The notes below the pieces were generated by a model, which worked only from the letters and a program-made list of their open reading frames with translations, was not told the DNA's origin and searched no databases. Shown here piece by piece: positions 9,950 to 30,672 of a stretch of DNA of 45,068 nucleotides; positions within the stretch are counted from its first letter, which is position 1, and the number at the start of each line of letters is the position of its first letter. The stretch is from Mesostigma viride. Lineage: Eukaryota; Streptophyta; Mesostigmatophyceae; Mesostigmatales; Mesostigmataceae. The stretch covers positions 1,312,176 through 1,357,243 of the forward strand of contig RPFO01000114.1 of the NCBI GenBank assembly GCA_009746045.1. Reading direction: 5' to 3'. Made by a program: the position numbers and the translations under genes.

Positions 9950-11838
9950 ATCTCCTGTCACCAAAGTACACACATAGACAAATGTGGCGCACGAGGGGAT
10001 AGAAGTATATATAATTCTGGCGCATGGGCTACCGAGGGAACAGCAACTATCACGCTAGTTGGCGGCAGCATGGGAGCCACCCATGTACAGATGACAGTGG
10101 TAAGATGGGGTAATGGAGGGTAGAGCTACTCCACCCAGGGTGCTGCCCCGCCACATCAACGCAAATTGCCGAGGCTCAATTGAGGCACCAAGAATCGCTG
10201 ATCATGTGTATTCTTCGAGAGAATTTCACCACGTTTCAACCACAAGGGCTACTATTTGTGCCGCCCAAAATCGGTCTTTTCAAGGAAGGAGCAAACTAGG
10301 ACATTAGTGTTATGGACGAGCTGGCGGGGAGCAGCATACCGACTAAGCAGGGTGACCCATGGCTGGAACAAAGAAGCCTTGCTAGCCTGTCCATCGAAAT
10401 TCTCTACCGTACTGCAAACTCACAGGGCAACCTGAAGGAGGAGAAAGCTCAGAAGTCGCGCAGCAAGCAGTGCTCGGTTCTACATGCCAAATTCTGGTCA
10501 AGGGGTGGCATTGAGTGGAGGAGGAAGAGTATTAAATCTAGGCGGGAATACTCGCCAAATTTACCTGGAGCTCCTGCCAAGCAATGGAGAAGAATCGTCA
10601 AAACAAGGCGCTGCTTCCGTCGAACCCCCAACATCAATGCCGCTCCGAGAGCGGCCCAGACCTCTGCTAGCCTCAGTTATCTCACCCCGTTCAACAATCA
10701 GATTGTCCATGCTGTTGGCTCTTGGCGGGGCTAGTAAACGTTCTGATGCCATCGTTCTACTGCGATTATGCCTCAAGGCAAGGAGCACAACAGGACCGGG
10801 CCTGATGACCCACAGCAATTAACATCTCTCCATACAACAGTTTCCCATCCACAAGAAAAAACTTCTAATGAGACAAACTGCGCTCTCCCAAACTCAGAGT
10901 CGTCTTCACAAGCTCAATTCTGTACTGATTGGCACGGCTAGGCTGCTGCTGGGAATTGACTGGCCCGCTCTCTAATGGCCGTCGAAATAATTGGCTGTAG
11001 GAAGTATCGAGGTTTGCCTGTCGCTGTGTCGCTACAGGATCCCTTCCCGAGGTCGAGACGATCCCCGGTGGATTCGGGAAATCGGGACGAGCGGGGCGGG
11101 CTGACAAGGGGGCAGGAAGCCAGGCACTAGGAAGCCCAAGAACGTGGCATCAGGCATCAGCAATAATGGCCGCTTGTCGACAACGGAGACACGAAGTGTA
11201 TAGAAAAAACTAGCGATTGTCACTTTGCTAGTCGCTACTAAGGAGTTGGCTTTTTTATAACTACGGTAACTTTCTGCCGTACACTGAAAACGCATTTTCT
11301 GAATGGACGTGGATCTTTTCTTGGGGGCAAGCGATTATTAGCACCCCTCCTGATTACGGATCCTGATCACGGTGGCTTTTACTATAACTATCCCAATAGC
11401 CCAATAGGCAATGTCCCAAATTCCACCCCCAACAGGCCCCCCAACTCCCAAGCAAGATCCTGCCGGGCATGCACGCTTGTTATATGTAATGGCCGAAACA
11501 GGGAAACATGTACTGACGATATGTGCTCCGACATTCGCCATAGCTTTTCTTGAGGCAGATATTTGTTGCCATATCGTTCAAGTCATTGTAGAGTATGGCG
11601 GCTGGAAAGTGCCGTCTGTAATTGGCCACCAGTGCTGCGGCATACCTGGCAGTGCTTCGGCTAGTCAGCTGAAATTTCTGGAGTCGCGGGTCGATGCTTC
11701 CCAGCAAGCTCAATCTGGACTAGCGTGGCTATATGTATTTTTAAATGTCTAGACATTTGTGGATTATAGATGGTGGATTCTGCGTGCGTGAAGCATGAGC
11801 AGCTCGGCTTTTGATGAAATTCCCCAAGTCGTCGAGTG
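9950..11838. other. Lower-GC intergenic stretch, no gene assigned
   Basis: About 1.9 kb visibly less GC-rich than the flanks and free of tandem repeats. It separates the minus-strand RING gene from the plus-strand gene at 11839, so it should hold divergent promoters. The longest plausible ORF (10312-10734, plus, 140 residues, basic, MDELAGSSIPTKQGD...) resembles no family I recognise. Smaller ORFs at 11411-11752 (plus) and 11032-11295 (minus) are equally unassigned. Short exons of an unrecognised gene cannot be excluded. Confidence 0.4.
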
Positions 11839-14800
11839 ATGCTCCGGCAGTTTCTGACCAGTAAGTCTCTTGTCCTTTCCGGAGGCAGCCACCAGGCAGC
11901 GCAGCCGTTGCCGCCGGCAATAGGAACACACTGCTCGTCCACACGCGATGGCAATCGCCGGTTGCAGGTCCGTGGATTCCCGCGATCTACTTACAGAAAT
12001 GGGTTAAGGCGTTTTTGTTGCCTCCCATCGTCGAGCGTTTCACGGGAAGTCGGTCGTGAAAGCGCTGACTGCCGGCGCGGCAAGTTCCAGCGCAAATGGC
12101 GTGCGCCGTGTTGTCAAGTGCGGGCCGAGAACGACTGGGGTGATGCTCGGCCGCCGCTTCTACAATGCGCCAAGCTAGGCGTGGCGGCCGGCTTCGCATG
12201 TTGGACCGTGTGGCTGGGCCCGGTCTCCGCGGCAGCTGGGCTCGGCAGCGACGGCGCGGTCGCGGCGTCAGCCAATGGGGAGCGGCTGCCGTGGTCCTCC
12301 CCACAGCTGGAGGAGGTGGTGACGCGTGAATTGGCGGCGAGGTAAAGGGGGGGAGCGGGCTGGCAGTGAGGTGGGGGGGGGGGGCAGGACTGGCGGCGAG
12401 GGAAGGTAAGGGGTGGCGGTTTGACCATGGCATTGGGATGTATGTGTCTGGGTGTGGAAAGGGAAAAGCTTCCCTTTCTACCGTATGGTGCAGCGGCCGC
12501 TTGTTGTGGAGCGGTGACTTGTCTCCTGTGGATTTGAAAGACAGGCGCCGGCTCGTGTTTTATTTATGTTGACCACACGCCCTTATGAGTGACCGCATCG
12601 CCTGATAGTGAATGCTTTGCCTACAGCTATCCCAGCGCCATCCTTGCCACGCCGTTTTGCCGCATACGCTGACCTCCTCTTTTTGCCGCGTTGTCCCCCC
12701 CCCCCCCCCCCTGGCAGGGTGCACTCGATGAGCACGGAAGAGCTGCTGCAGGTGCGTCGCGAGGTGGCGGCCGCCTCTGCGCCGCTATCCTGCCCGCTGC
12801 CACGCGGCGGAGAGGAGTTATCTCCCACGCCGTCTTTTGCCGGACGTGTCCCCCAGGAGGAGCCCTCGCCCTTGTCGTGGACTCAGGGGGAGCCGTCTGG
12901 GTGGGCCCGCCCTCTCCCCTCCCCATCCCGCTGGTCGTCGCTGCTGGATGTCCCACGGGCAAGCACGCGCGCGGATGGCGGCGACGCAAGAGGGGTGGGT
13001 GCCCTAATGAGCCTAGGCGGGCCGGGGGTGGGTGGGTCCAGTAGTGAGTCAATGAATGGGTTGAGTGGTGGGTCGGTTGTGGGTCAGGAACAAGTGCGCG
13101 TGGCGGGTGGCATGTTGCGGGCACCCATGCAGGAGCCACCGTGGTGGGAGGGGGTGGATGCGGCACCACCAGCAGCAGCATCAGAAGAAGAAGAAGAAGA
13201 AGAAGAAGTAAAGGGCGGTGACGACAGCGCGCAGGCAGTCTGGGGGGTGGCAGCGGCGCCCGTTGTCGCGTTTGGCAGCAGCGATGCCGTGCCCGCCGTC
13301 ACAGAGGACGGGGGCGGCGAGGGCTTTGTTTCTGTGGATGTTGCGCCTGCAACCAACCCAGGTGCTACAACAGTGTCAGCAGGCGCGGTGGGCGTGGGTC
13401 CTGCCACGGCGGGCGTGCCACCTGGCCTCCAATCGTGGCGCGACAAGTGGGCGGAGATGTTCCCAGAGGAAGCAGCGGCGGCGGGTATTGTGCCGTCGTA
13501 CAGAACCGCGCCGTCGTACAGCAGCGTGCCGTCAAGCAGCAGCGTGCCGTCAAGCAGCAGCGTGCCGTCGACCAATGCAGGAGACAACAGCGGTGCTAGT
13601 GACAAGGGCGGCGTCAGTGTGGGTGGTCGCTCGACCGTGGCAGAGGCACCCCCGTTCGATGTGCGGGGACAAGGGGTGGGGGACGCGCCAGGTGCCACCC
13701 TGCCATGGGAAGCTGGGGCTGCCCAGGGGTTTGGGGGCCAATCGCGGGGAAACAGGGGCTTGGGCGTGGTGGCGGGGGAAACGAGGGATGGGATGACGGG
13801 CGGGGATGTGGGGAGGCCAGTGGGTGACAGGGACCCTGGCGGTGTGGCCACGGGCAGCGGGGAAGGCACAGGCATTTCCAGCCGGCTGTCTGCCCGGTCG
13901 GGCGACGCGCCGTTGGTGGAGGGCGCCGCTGCCGTGGGCCCGTCCTCGCAGGCGGGCGTCGGTGGAGTGGAGGATACTTTGGTGCCGTACTGGGTGGGCA
14001 GGGGGCAGCAACGAGGGTTGGGGCAAGGGGGCCAGCCAGGGGGTGGCGTTGCGGAGCCAGGGGATGTGTATGAAGAGGAGGAGGATGAGACGGATGTGCG
14101 TGCGCTGGGTTTGCCGTCGCAGGGTGCGCCGCTGTTCACCCCCTACCGCACCGAGGGGGGCACCCGCATGTCGTCGTTGCTGGGGTCGCGCGGTGATCAG
14201 CTGGCGCAGATGTTGTCCGACGCGCTGGAAGCGACCAAGCTGCCAGAAACCCTCGCGCGCATGCAGATGCTTGCAGCCAAGGGGGCGAGCGTTCTGGGCG
14301 AGCGCGTGGGCGACATCAGCAATGCGGGCATGCCGGTGCTCCCTTTTGTGGTGGACCGCGTCACCGACGTCAGCGATGACATCAGCGCAGTACTACGAGG
14401 TGTTGACGGCGGCGTTTTTGCGGGTGCCTTGCTGGCGCTCTGTGGGTGTGCCGCCGCCGCGGTCTCGCTGATGTGGCTGACGCAGGCGTTGCGGGGCACC
14501 GATGAAGGCGCACCCGATCAGGATGGGGGGCAGGAGGGTGGCGACAGGGAGCGCCAGGTGGCAGCGCGTCGCGAGGCCGTTCTAGACCGTTGGATGAACA
14601 TGCGGGCCGACCAAGGGGGGGCGCCCTCGCAGGCCCCGTCACCACCCCCACGGGTGCCACTGCCACCTGGCAGCGGCTCCGGCTGGGAGTGGGGGCGTCG
14701 TGGGGGGGGCGGTGAGTTGTCCATCTCAGACGCAGGTCGGCGACTGGAGGCCGTGCAGTCCCTAGCAACCAAATGGCTGCGGGCAGGCGAGGCCAATTCG

Positions 14801-15940
14801 ACGCCATTGCAGGAACCATCGCTGCGGCCGCCAGAAGCGCCGGCGGGGGAGGTAGGGCCCCCTGCGGTGGGTGGCTGGCCCCCAAATGAGCGTCGCTCGT
14901 CCCCGTGGCGGTCGACCATGGTGGATGGTGGCAAGGGGTTAGACACACCGCCTGCCAGGGTGGGGGCTGAGGGAGCGCTGGGACCCAGGCCGATAGTGGA
15001 CCAGGTCTTGCGGGATGCCGCGGGGGGGGCGATGGGGCGGCGGCGCGGTGATGGGTTGGTTGACGGCAGCAAGGGTGGTGGCCAGGTGCTGTGGACGCGG
15101 CGGGAGGAGGGCACAGGGGGCCGGTCGAGGGCCGGTTCATCCCCGTCCATGGGTCGGGCGAGGGAGATGACGGGTGCGGATGCCAGCGCGGGCACTCAGG
15201 GTGTTCTCTGGACGAGACGGGGTGATGGTGTCAGTGACAGTGACAGCAGCGATGGAGTAGCGGGTGCGCGTCGTGGCAGGGGTGCTAGGGAACGGTCGGT
15301 GTGGGCCGGGTCTGGTTTGCAAGCTGCATCAGCCGCGTGGGTGGCTCCTGCGCCGCCTGTGGGTGCTGCCACGCTTCCTGCTGCTGGCACCCGCGATGCT
15401 GCTCTCCCAGTGGCGACAAGCGTGGGAGGCGCTGACGCTGGTGGTGACGTCACCGGGAGCGAGGGTCAACCGGCATTGGCATCAGGCTCGGTGGTTGCTT
15501 TGGAAGAAGCCATCGATGATGGTGCCAGGGATGACAGTTCTGCCGATGATGGCGCCAGTTGGCGCATTGACGATGACAGTTCAGGGGAGGGTGCGCGCGC
15601 GGAAGCAGGGGATGGTCCCAGTGCCACCTCACCGTCCATGCTGACGTCACCCACCCCGTCGGGGTCGCCACCACCGTCTGTGTGGCCTCTCGTCCACAGA
15701 TGGACGGCCAGCCATGCACCCGCAGGTGGTGGTGACGTGTCCTATGACCACAGTGCCATGCAACCGTTGAGCTGGCATCACGTAGCGTGGGATGGTGTGC
15801 TGCCAGGTGCTGGCGTCGCAGGCGTCGCAGCCACGGCGCCTGCGTATAGTAACGTGGGTGACCCCACTGAGGATGAGGACTGGCTGAGCCCGAGTGAACT
15901 GCAGGCAATCTACGCAGTGCAGCCAATGGGCATGAAGTGA
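11839..15940 (+). CDS. Large disordered protein with one membrane segment, probably organelle-targeted; family unknown
   Basis: Two exons: 11839-12341 and 12718-15940. The junction is exact (GCGAG|GTAAAG donor; poly-C then TGGCAG|G acceptor) and keeps the frame (ELAA-R-VHSMSTEEL). The ATG at 11839 is the first in frame. Product 1241 residues. The N-terminus is Arg/Ser-rich with few acidic residues, then hydrophobic (LGVAAGFACWTVWLGPVSAAA, split here: LGVAAGFACW / TVWLGPVSAAA), as for a transit peptide plus a membrane or lumenal signal. An Glu run lies near 324-331 and Ser/Val/Pro repeats near 427-452. A helical, non-disordered stretch near 649-729 precedes one strong membrane segment at about 734-759 (VFAGALLALCGCAAAAVSLM). 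The C-terminal third is Gly/Asp/Ser-rich with VLWTRR twice. I do not recognise the family. A membrane-anchored scaffold is possible but unproved. Confidence 0.7.
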
Positions 15941-16197
15941 CGTGCCGTAGGAACAGCAGGAGACATGATCGCAGCAGATTTGCAAAGGCATTGAGAAATG
16001 CCATGCTGGCATCGCTTCTGTGAATAGACTGTAGTGGGTATGCCACCGCGTGCCCAGTGTCTTGTGTATGTTTGGGCATAGGGGTAATTGGTATGAGAAC
16101 CAGGATGGGCCTGCAGTTGCAAGCTAATAAACCGATTGCATCGCCTTTTCATTGGTCCCATTTCAAAACAAAAAATCGGCTACAATATGCACGTTAT

Positions 16198-16202
16198 TGT
16201 AA
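16198..16202 (+). promoter_or_regulatory. Candidate poly(A) signal (TGTAA)
   Basis: TGTAA about 258 bases after the stop at 15940. It suits a chlorophyte 3' UTR; there is no transcript evidence. Confidence 0.35.
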
Positions 16203-16384
16203 ACCACCCTACAATCAACCTACCATCATCCAGGGGTTGTCCTTTGCGGGTCAAGCATGTCCGCGAGTAATTAGAAGCTAGATAGCTGTATCCATCCATT
16301 ACTTAATAGCGGTATCCATCCGTCAATTAATTAATTAACAGCTGCATCCATCCATCCCATTCCATTTCCATCCCAATTGGGACT

Positions 16385-17102
16385 TATCAAGGAGACAACC
16401 AGCGCAGGCCAGAAATATGCTCACGTGAAGCATTAATTAATAAGAACATACCTCCGTACGGTGTCACCGACCGGTGGAGGTCACCGACCGCGCCTGCCGC
16501 GAGTGCCGAGTGGTGCTACGTCGCTTCCCCCAGAAGCCAGGTGAGACGTCAACCTCCCTTGCTGACGAGCTCAAGGACCAGCTTCTTGCCCTCATGGGCT
16601 TGGTAGGTGAGGTAGAACTGCGCGGGTGCCACCGCCTTCCCCACTCACGGGACGGGACAAGGTGGCTCCCCCACCAGTCCTGCTCACCTTCCCCTCCCCT
16701 GAGGACAAGCAGCGGTTCCTCTCTCGTCGCAAGAGGTTGCACGACCTCACCTGGGCGCTGGACGACGACCTGACCCCCGCTCCTGAAGCAGCAGCAGCGA
16801 CGCGACTTGTGGCCTGAATACCTCCGCCACAAGCAGGACCCAGAAGCCAAGTTGTACTGGAGGGGCGGGGACCTGATGATCAACCACAAGATGTGGACGC
16901 CCCCAGCGGACTAGAATAGCCCTAGTTTGAATTATTGGTAGTCACTGCCGCCATGGCACCCATGCCTAGAATGTTTGAATAGCCGTGCCACCATACCTAG
17001 TCACGTGCACCGCTAACACACGGTACACAACCAGCCCTAGCCGGCCTTAGCTTAGCCGTTGTATAGCCAGCCATGCTACGTCCTGGCTATCAAGGAGACA
17101 AC
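16385..17102 (+). mobile_element. LINE ORF1-like fragment flanked by a 15-bp direct repeat
   Basis: From 16474 three frames in succession read a decayed ORF1-type C-terminus: VLRRFPQKPGETSTSLADEL, then LLTFPSPEDKQRFLSRRKRL, LTWALDDDLTP and finally LWPEYLRHKQDPEAKLYWRG to a stop at 16912. The pattern 'PxFVLLTF-(x)-DK-xxFL..R..L......DDDLT...(Q)..LWP.Y' matches the RNA-binding ORF1 end of algal and plant LINEs as I remember it. TATCAAGGAGACAAC occurs at 16385-16399 and 17088-17102. This may be a target-site duplication or two copies of an element-end motif; there is no A/T-rich tail before the second copy, which argues for caution. Confidence 0.6.
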
Positions 17103-17280
17103 TGGCTATGATCAGATTACTTGCCCACTCTCCTTGTTATGATATGCTCACATGGGTCTTATTGCACCCACAGAACTTGCCGGATTGTCTATCGTGTCCG
17201 ATTGCTGCTGTGGCATGCCTCTGGCATGAAGGAGAAAGGGGGTCTCTGCCCTTTCTTCCTGTTGTGCACATACAGGGATT

Positions 17281-17332
17281 AAATGCACTTCGGTGCTCCG
17301 TGACTCCCCAACGGGAGCACGCGTTTAATTAA
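17281..17332 (+). mobile_element. Retroelement 3' end motif (hairpin + AATT tail)
   Basis: GTGCTCC and GGAGCAC form a 7-bp stem around GTGACTCCCCAACG, followed by TTTAATTAATTAATTAA. Same end class as at 1191-1240 and, inverted, at 19440-19490. The body to the left is not recognisable. Confidence 0.5.
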
Positions 17333-17421
17333 TTAATTAATGGTCCAGAGCCCACAGATAGGCTTGGAACACATTTAGAGGCGCCGGTTTGGGAGAATAT
17401 AAAGGCCTCTAGCTCCCGGAG

Positions 17422-18709
17422 GCTCTTTGGGCCATCCTAGCTCTGGATCGGGTGCCACCTGCGTTTATTGCTGCCATTCGCCGACTGTATGAGGGCTCAC
17501 AGGCAGTAGTGCGGACTGCGGAAGGCACCATTCCCCCTTCACCACGGGGTGTGGCAAGGTTGTGTCTTGTCCCCATACCTGTTCATTATTGTCGTGGATC
17601 ACGTCATGCGCCGGGCACGTGCGCGCTTTACTGCTCTTAAGGGGTTCGAGCCAGGCTTGGACATCCTTAACGTGAAAGAGCACGGCGGGGTTAGACCTGG
17701 TTACCGCCTTGCCGACCTGATTTACCACCCTCATCGAGAGCCCCGAGCACATTCAGACCTGGCTGGACTGCCTGGGCCTGGAGGCGCGGGCGGTGGGGTT
17801 GGAGATTAGTGTCAAAACTGAGGCGATGGTGATTGGGGCCTCCAGTACACCACCGCTGCCGCGCTTGCTCGACGGGACGGAGGTCCCGTTCCGCGACCGC
17901 TTCAAGCTGTTGGGGAGCTGGCTTCCTGACACCGCCGACGATGTGGACACCCGCATCGGCCTTGCCTGGGCCAAGCTCCGTTCGCTCACACCCTACTGGC
18001 GCTCGAAGGGCCTGGGCGGGCACCGCAAGCGCATGCTCTTCAAGGTCCTCGTCCTCACGGTGCTCACGTATGGCGCCGAGGCGTGGACCCTCCCACCCAA
18101 ACTGGCAGCTAGGCTAGACGGCACGGTTTACAGGATGCTCCGACAGGTCCTTAACGTAGGTTTTTCCGAGCGTCCGTCATCAGAGTCTTTGTATCATGGC
18201 ATGCCTCGTGTTTCGGACGAGATTAGGCAGCGTAGGATAGCATTTGTAGGCCACCTTGCCCGCACCAGCCAGGTCGACACCACCCTCGGTCTGGCCGGCC
18301 CCCAGCGGCTTGGCCAGCCAGGGCGGCACATTCTGACCTGGCCTGGCCCCGAGGACATTCCCAAAAGGGTAGGGAAACCTGTCACGAACTACGTTCAGAT
18401 GTTGCTGGACGACCTAGTGGTCCCAGCCCAGTTTGAGCACCGCATCCACTCTCTCTCCCGTCTTTGGACTGCCATGCAGGACAAGACGCGGTGGAAGAAG
18501 ATTGTCAAGGCGCACACGCCCGACCCTGTGGGCAAGCCACCTCCCCCCAAGCGGAGGAGGCGTTTTGATGAGTAGTGTAGTTAGGATTTTCTAGATAGCT
18601 TAGAGTTAGGATAGTTCGATCACGCGGCTTCCTCCAACCCATCCATCATGGAATATGTGCTACATGACCTCCCCATGGAGGCATGTTATAATTTAATTTA
18701 ATTTAATTT
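17422..18709 (+). mobile_element. Non-LTR retrotransposon copy B, 5'-truncated, with 12-bp TSD
   Basis: Bounded by TAGCTCCCGGAG at 17410-17421 and 18710-18721. It begins inside the RT domain (ALWAILALDRV ... FIAAIRRLYEGS). After a frameshift near 17550 it shows the RT motif QGCVLSPYLF, then RLADLIY, where the YADD catalytic box should follow. About 8 bases are missing at 17725-17727, deleting the A-D-D residues and shifting frame to TLIESPEHIQTWLDCLGLEA. From 17793 the C-terminal region is open for 260 residues to a TAG at 18575, ending in PPPPKRRRRFDE. The 3' UTR carries GAATATGTGCTACATGACCT and a (TTTAA)n tail. Best-preserved copy in the window, but dead. Confidence 0.9.
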
Positions 18710-18839
18710 TAGCTCCCGGAGCCTGAGGGGTTTCAGGGGCATTCCCAGGGTTAACCCACGACCCACGTGAATCATAATAGGTGCAAACTAATTCATGGGT
18801 TGCCCTTGGGGCGAGCTATCACGATACCTGGTGACGGTT

Positions 18840-19125
18840 TCTCTCCATCCTAATCTTCATAGACTTCGTCAAGGCTTTTGATTCTGTTAGCTGGGACGCT
18901 CTGTTACCCGTCCTTGCCCGCGCTCGCATGGCCGCCCCCCTGATTGCATGCTGTCATTTGCAATCAAGTTGTATGAGGGGTCGACCACCTCGGTGAGCAC
19001 TCAGACACGTACGGCATCACCCCGGCTGCCATGCCTACTGCAGGCAGGCGTCTAGCAAGGCTGCATGTGTCCTGTCACCGTTTACTTGTTCATCATCGTG
19101 GTGGATTACGTTATGAAACTCGCGG
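18840..19125 (+). mobile_element. RT-domain fragment of a related LINE (copy C)
   Basis: Reads IFIDFVKAFDSVSWDAL, the RT palm motif that supplies the first catalytic Asp, then frameshifts to IKLYEGSTTSVSTQTRTASP and later YLFIIVVDYVMKL. It carries at least two frameshifts and a stop, so is a pseudogene. The segment 18722-18839 to its left is the sequence interrupted by copy B's insertion and may be upstream RT-element DNA. Confidence 0.75.
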
Positions 19126-19202
19126 TTAGATAACCCCCGCCCGCCCCTCGCGGCTAGATAGAATTCTTCCACCCCCATATTTCCATCCACACATAAGGAT
19201 TT

Positions 19203-19385
19203 GGGCAAGCCCCCTCCCCCCAAGCGGAGGAGGCGTTTTGATGAGTAGTGTAGTGAGGATTTTCTAGACTAGATAGCTTAGAGTTAGGATAGTTCGATCA
19301 CGCGGCTTCCTCCACCCCCCCCATCATGGAATATGTGCTACATGATCTCCCCACGGAGGCATGTTATAATTAAATTTTTGTAAAC
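19203..19385 (+). mobile_element. Short 5'-truncated non-LTR insertion (copy D)
   Basis: The last ~180 bp of the copy A/B family, from GGGCAAGCCCCCTCCCC through the KRRRRFDE codons and stop to the family 3' end. Flanked by the direct repeat AAGGATTT at 19195-19202 and 19386-19393, consistent with a target-site duplication, although 8 bp is shorter than the 12 bp of the other two. Confidence 0.75.
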
Positions 19386-20221
19386 AAGGATTTATGCTCA
19401 CGTGAAGTCTTCGTGTAATTAATCGATTACGTTATGTGTCAGGCACATTAATTAATTAAACACGTGCTCCCGTTGGGGAGTCACGGATGGATGGATAAAC
19501 AAACAATTCTACCGGTTCTATTTGATCTGGTCAGGCACATGCTCGCTTCGCTAGAGCTTTGCTTACCGGGAACCTGACCTGGTAATCAGGAACAAACAGG
19601 CCACGCGGAACAGCCAATGAATGGGTTCGATCTAAGCCGAAATCCGGCGGGAAATCAGCTTCCAGTTTAATGAGGGGTTTAAAGTGTCTGTAATTGCGTA
19701 ATTATCATGATTTTGAGTTTGTGGCATGCTGCCAGACATCCCCATGCATATGTGTGTCTCGTTGATATACTGACTTAACCAGCCACAGTGAGATATCTAC
19801 ACCTGCATATGATTATTAAGTGAGACAACTATTCCTGGACACATTTCACAAAGCCATCTGGTCTGTGCCCTGCAACAGATCTACAGCCAGCCAGACCCAC
19901 AATATCTGCAGCTACTGCAATGGGTCAAGCGAAGCAGGTGAGAATCCTGATCCAACAGCCAGCCGGCAGAAGAGCGTGCCGAAACGGAAGCAGAGTTCCT
20001 CGACGCAGAAAGGACAACGTCAGGCAGAACCAGCTGCAACCACCTGGGGGCAGCTGCAGGCATGCCATCCGGTGCGGCATCCCTGCAGTCCACAGGCTTG
20101 CACAGGCGGTAGCAGGGGGAGCTAGGACCACAACTGTGCAGCTCCACTCCGGGATCACCATCGTGGAACGCGGTGCCTCCCCTCCTGCCCCCCTCAGACA
20201 TCCTCCTCCCCTGCTGCCCCC
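19386..20221. other. Retroelement ends, then 3' flank of SEC1
   Basis: 19386-19500 holds two facing element ends: TTTATGCTCACGTGAAG followed by an AATTAATCGATTA tail, and the inverted CGTGCTCCCGTTGGGGAGTC motif. From about 19500 to 20221 I see no gene; the right part should be the 3' UTR of the minus-strand SEC1 gene. No TGTAA was found on the minus strand in the first ~500 bases after its stop. Confidence 0.4.
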
Positions 20222-29517
<9,296 letters not shown>

Positions 29518-30623
29518 TCTTATCAGTTCACGGAGAACTTAGGGACTTCTCTTAGAGAATTATTGAACGACTCTGGTGACCATCGGTAGGCATGCAACCG
29601 CCGATCCCAAAACCTTAAAAAATCAAAGCTTTGAGAGTGAGACGATAACCAAACCAGGCAGACGATGGCTTCTAATAGAGCTGTTACGTCCAGCGAGGCA
29701 TCCCCAATTGATTTGATTTTGCTCGCGAGCAGAGAAGGTGCCCGAACTCCGAAGCCAAAGCAACGGGTTCGTGACTTGGACGTCGCGGTCGCCAGAAGAC
29801 AGGACCGTGCGAACTGCGAAGCCTGCGAGGCATACGTACGGTCTTGAAGCTAAGTATGTCTACATCTCAACCAAGAGATCATGATTACAGGCAGTTTCCG
29901 ATATAAACGGGAGTAACACGTGATATGACACTGTGGGACCGTCGTGGCTTCTGTTTCCAAATCTCTGCTGCCCATGTGCGGCGGGCAACAACAACAGCAA
30001 CAACAACAACAACAACAACAACAGTGCCGTAAGCGGAACCGCCCACACTCCCTTATAGGAACCCACCTCGGCTGGATAGCAATGAAAACTTACTCGCCCA
30101 CCTTCCCGGCAAGAAGCATTGCGCAAATAAAGTGGGAGTTTTTACTGGTCGTTCCGTCGGATCCGGAAGTCCCCAGTTCAAACCCGCGCAGGGGCTAGCG
30201 GTCCTAAGTTTTCTGCATGTTCCCATCAGCTGCTATCTACAGTGCCGTAAGCGGAACCGCCCACACTCCCTTATAGGAACCCACCTCGGCTGGATAGCAA
30301 TGAAAACTTACTCGCCCACCTTCCCGGCAAGAAGCATTGCGCAAATAAAGTGGGAGTTTTTACTGGTCGTTCCGTCGGATCCGGAAGTCCCCAGTTCAAA
30401 CCCGCGCAGGGGCTAGCGGTCCTAAGTTTTCTGCATGTTCCCATCAGCTGCTATCTACAGTGCCGTAAGCGGAACCGCCCACACAACAACAACAACAACA
30501 ACAACAAGAATGCTCATCTCTCCCACCCATTTACTCTCCCAACGTTTTACGACCGTCAGATGGGTGAATCTGACGGACGGACGGACAGGTACACCCGAGA
30601 ACCGCACAGATGTAGCCGAAATC

Positions 30624-30672
<49 letters not shown>

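Noticed and set aside
10312-10734. 140-residue ORF as a confident gene
   Set aside because: No recognisable domain, no supporting splice or neighbour context. Mentioned only within the 9950-11838 entry.
17793-18575. 260-residue ORF as a host gene
   Set aside because: It is the C-terminal part of a LINE RT protein, flanked by RT motifs in other frames, the family 3' end and a 12-bp TSD.
30130-30200. tRNA gene in the 218-bp repeat
   Set aside because: AGTTCAAACCC fits a B box, but no A box and no cloverleaf with an acceptor stem could be drawn.
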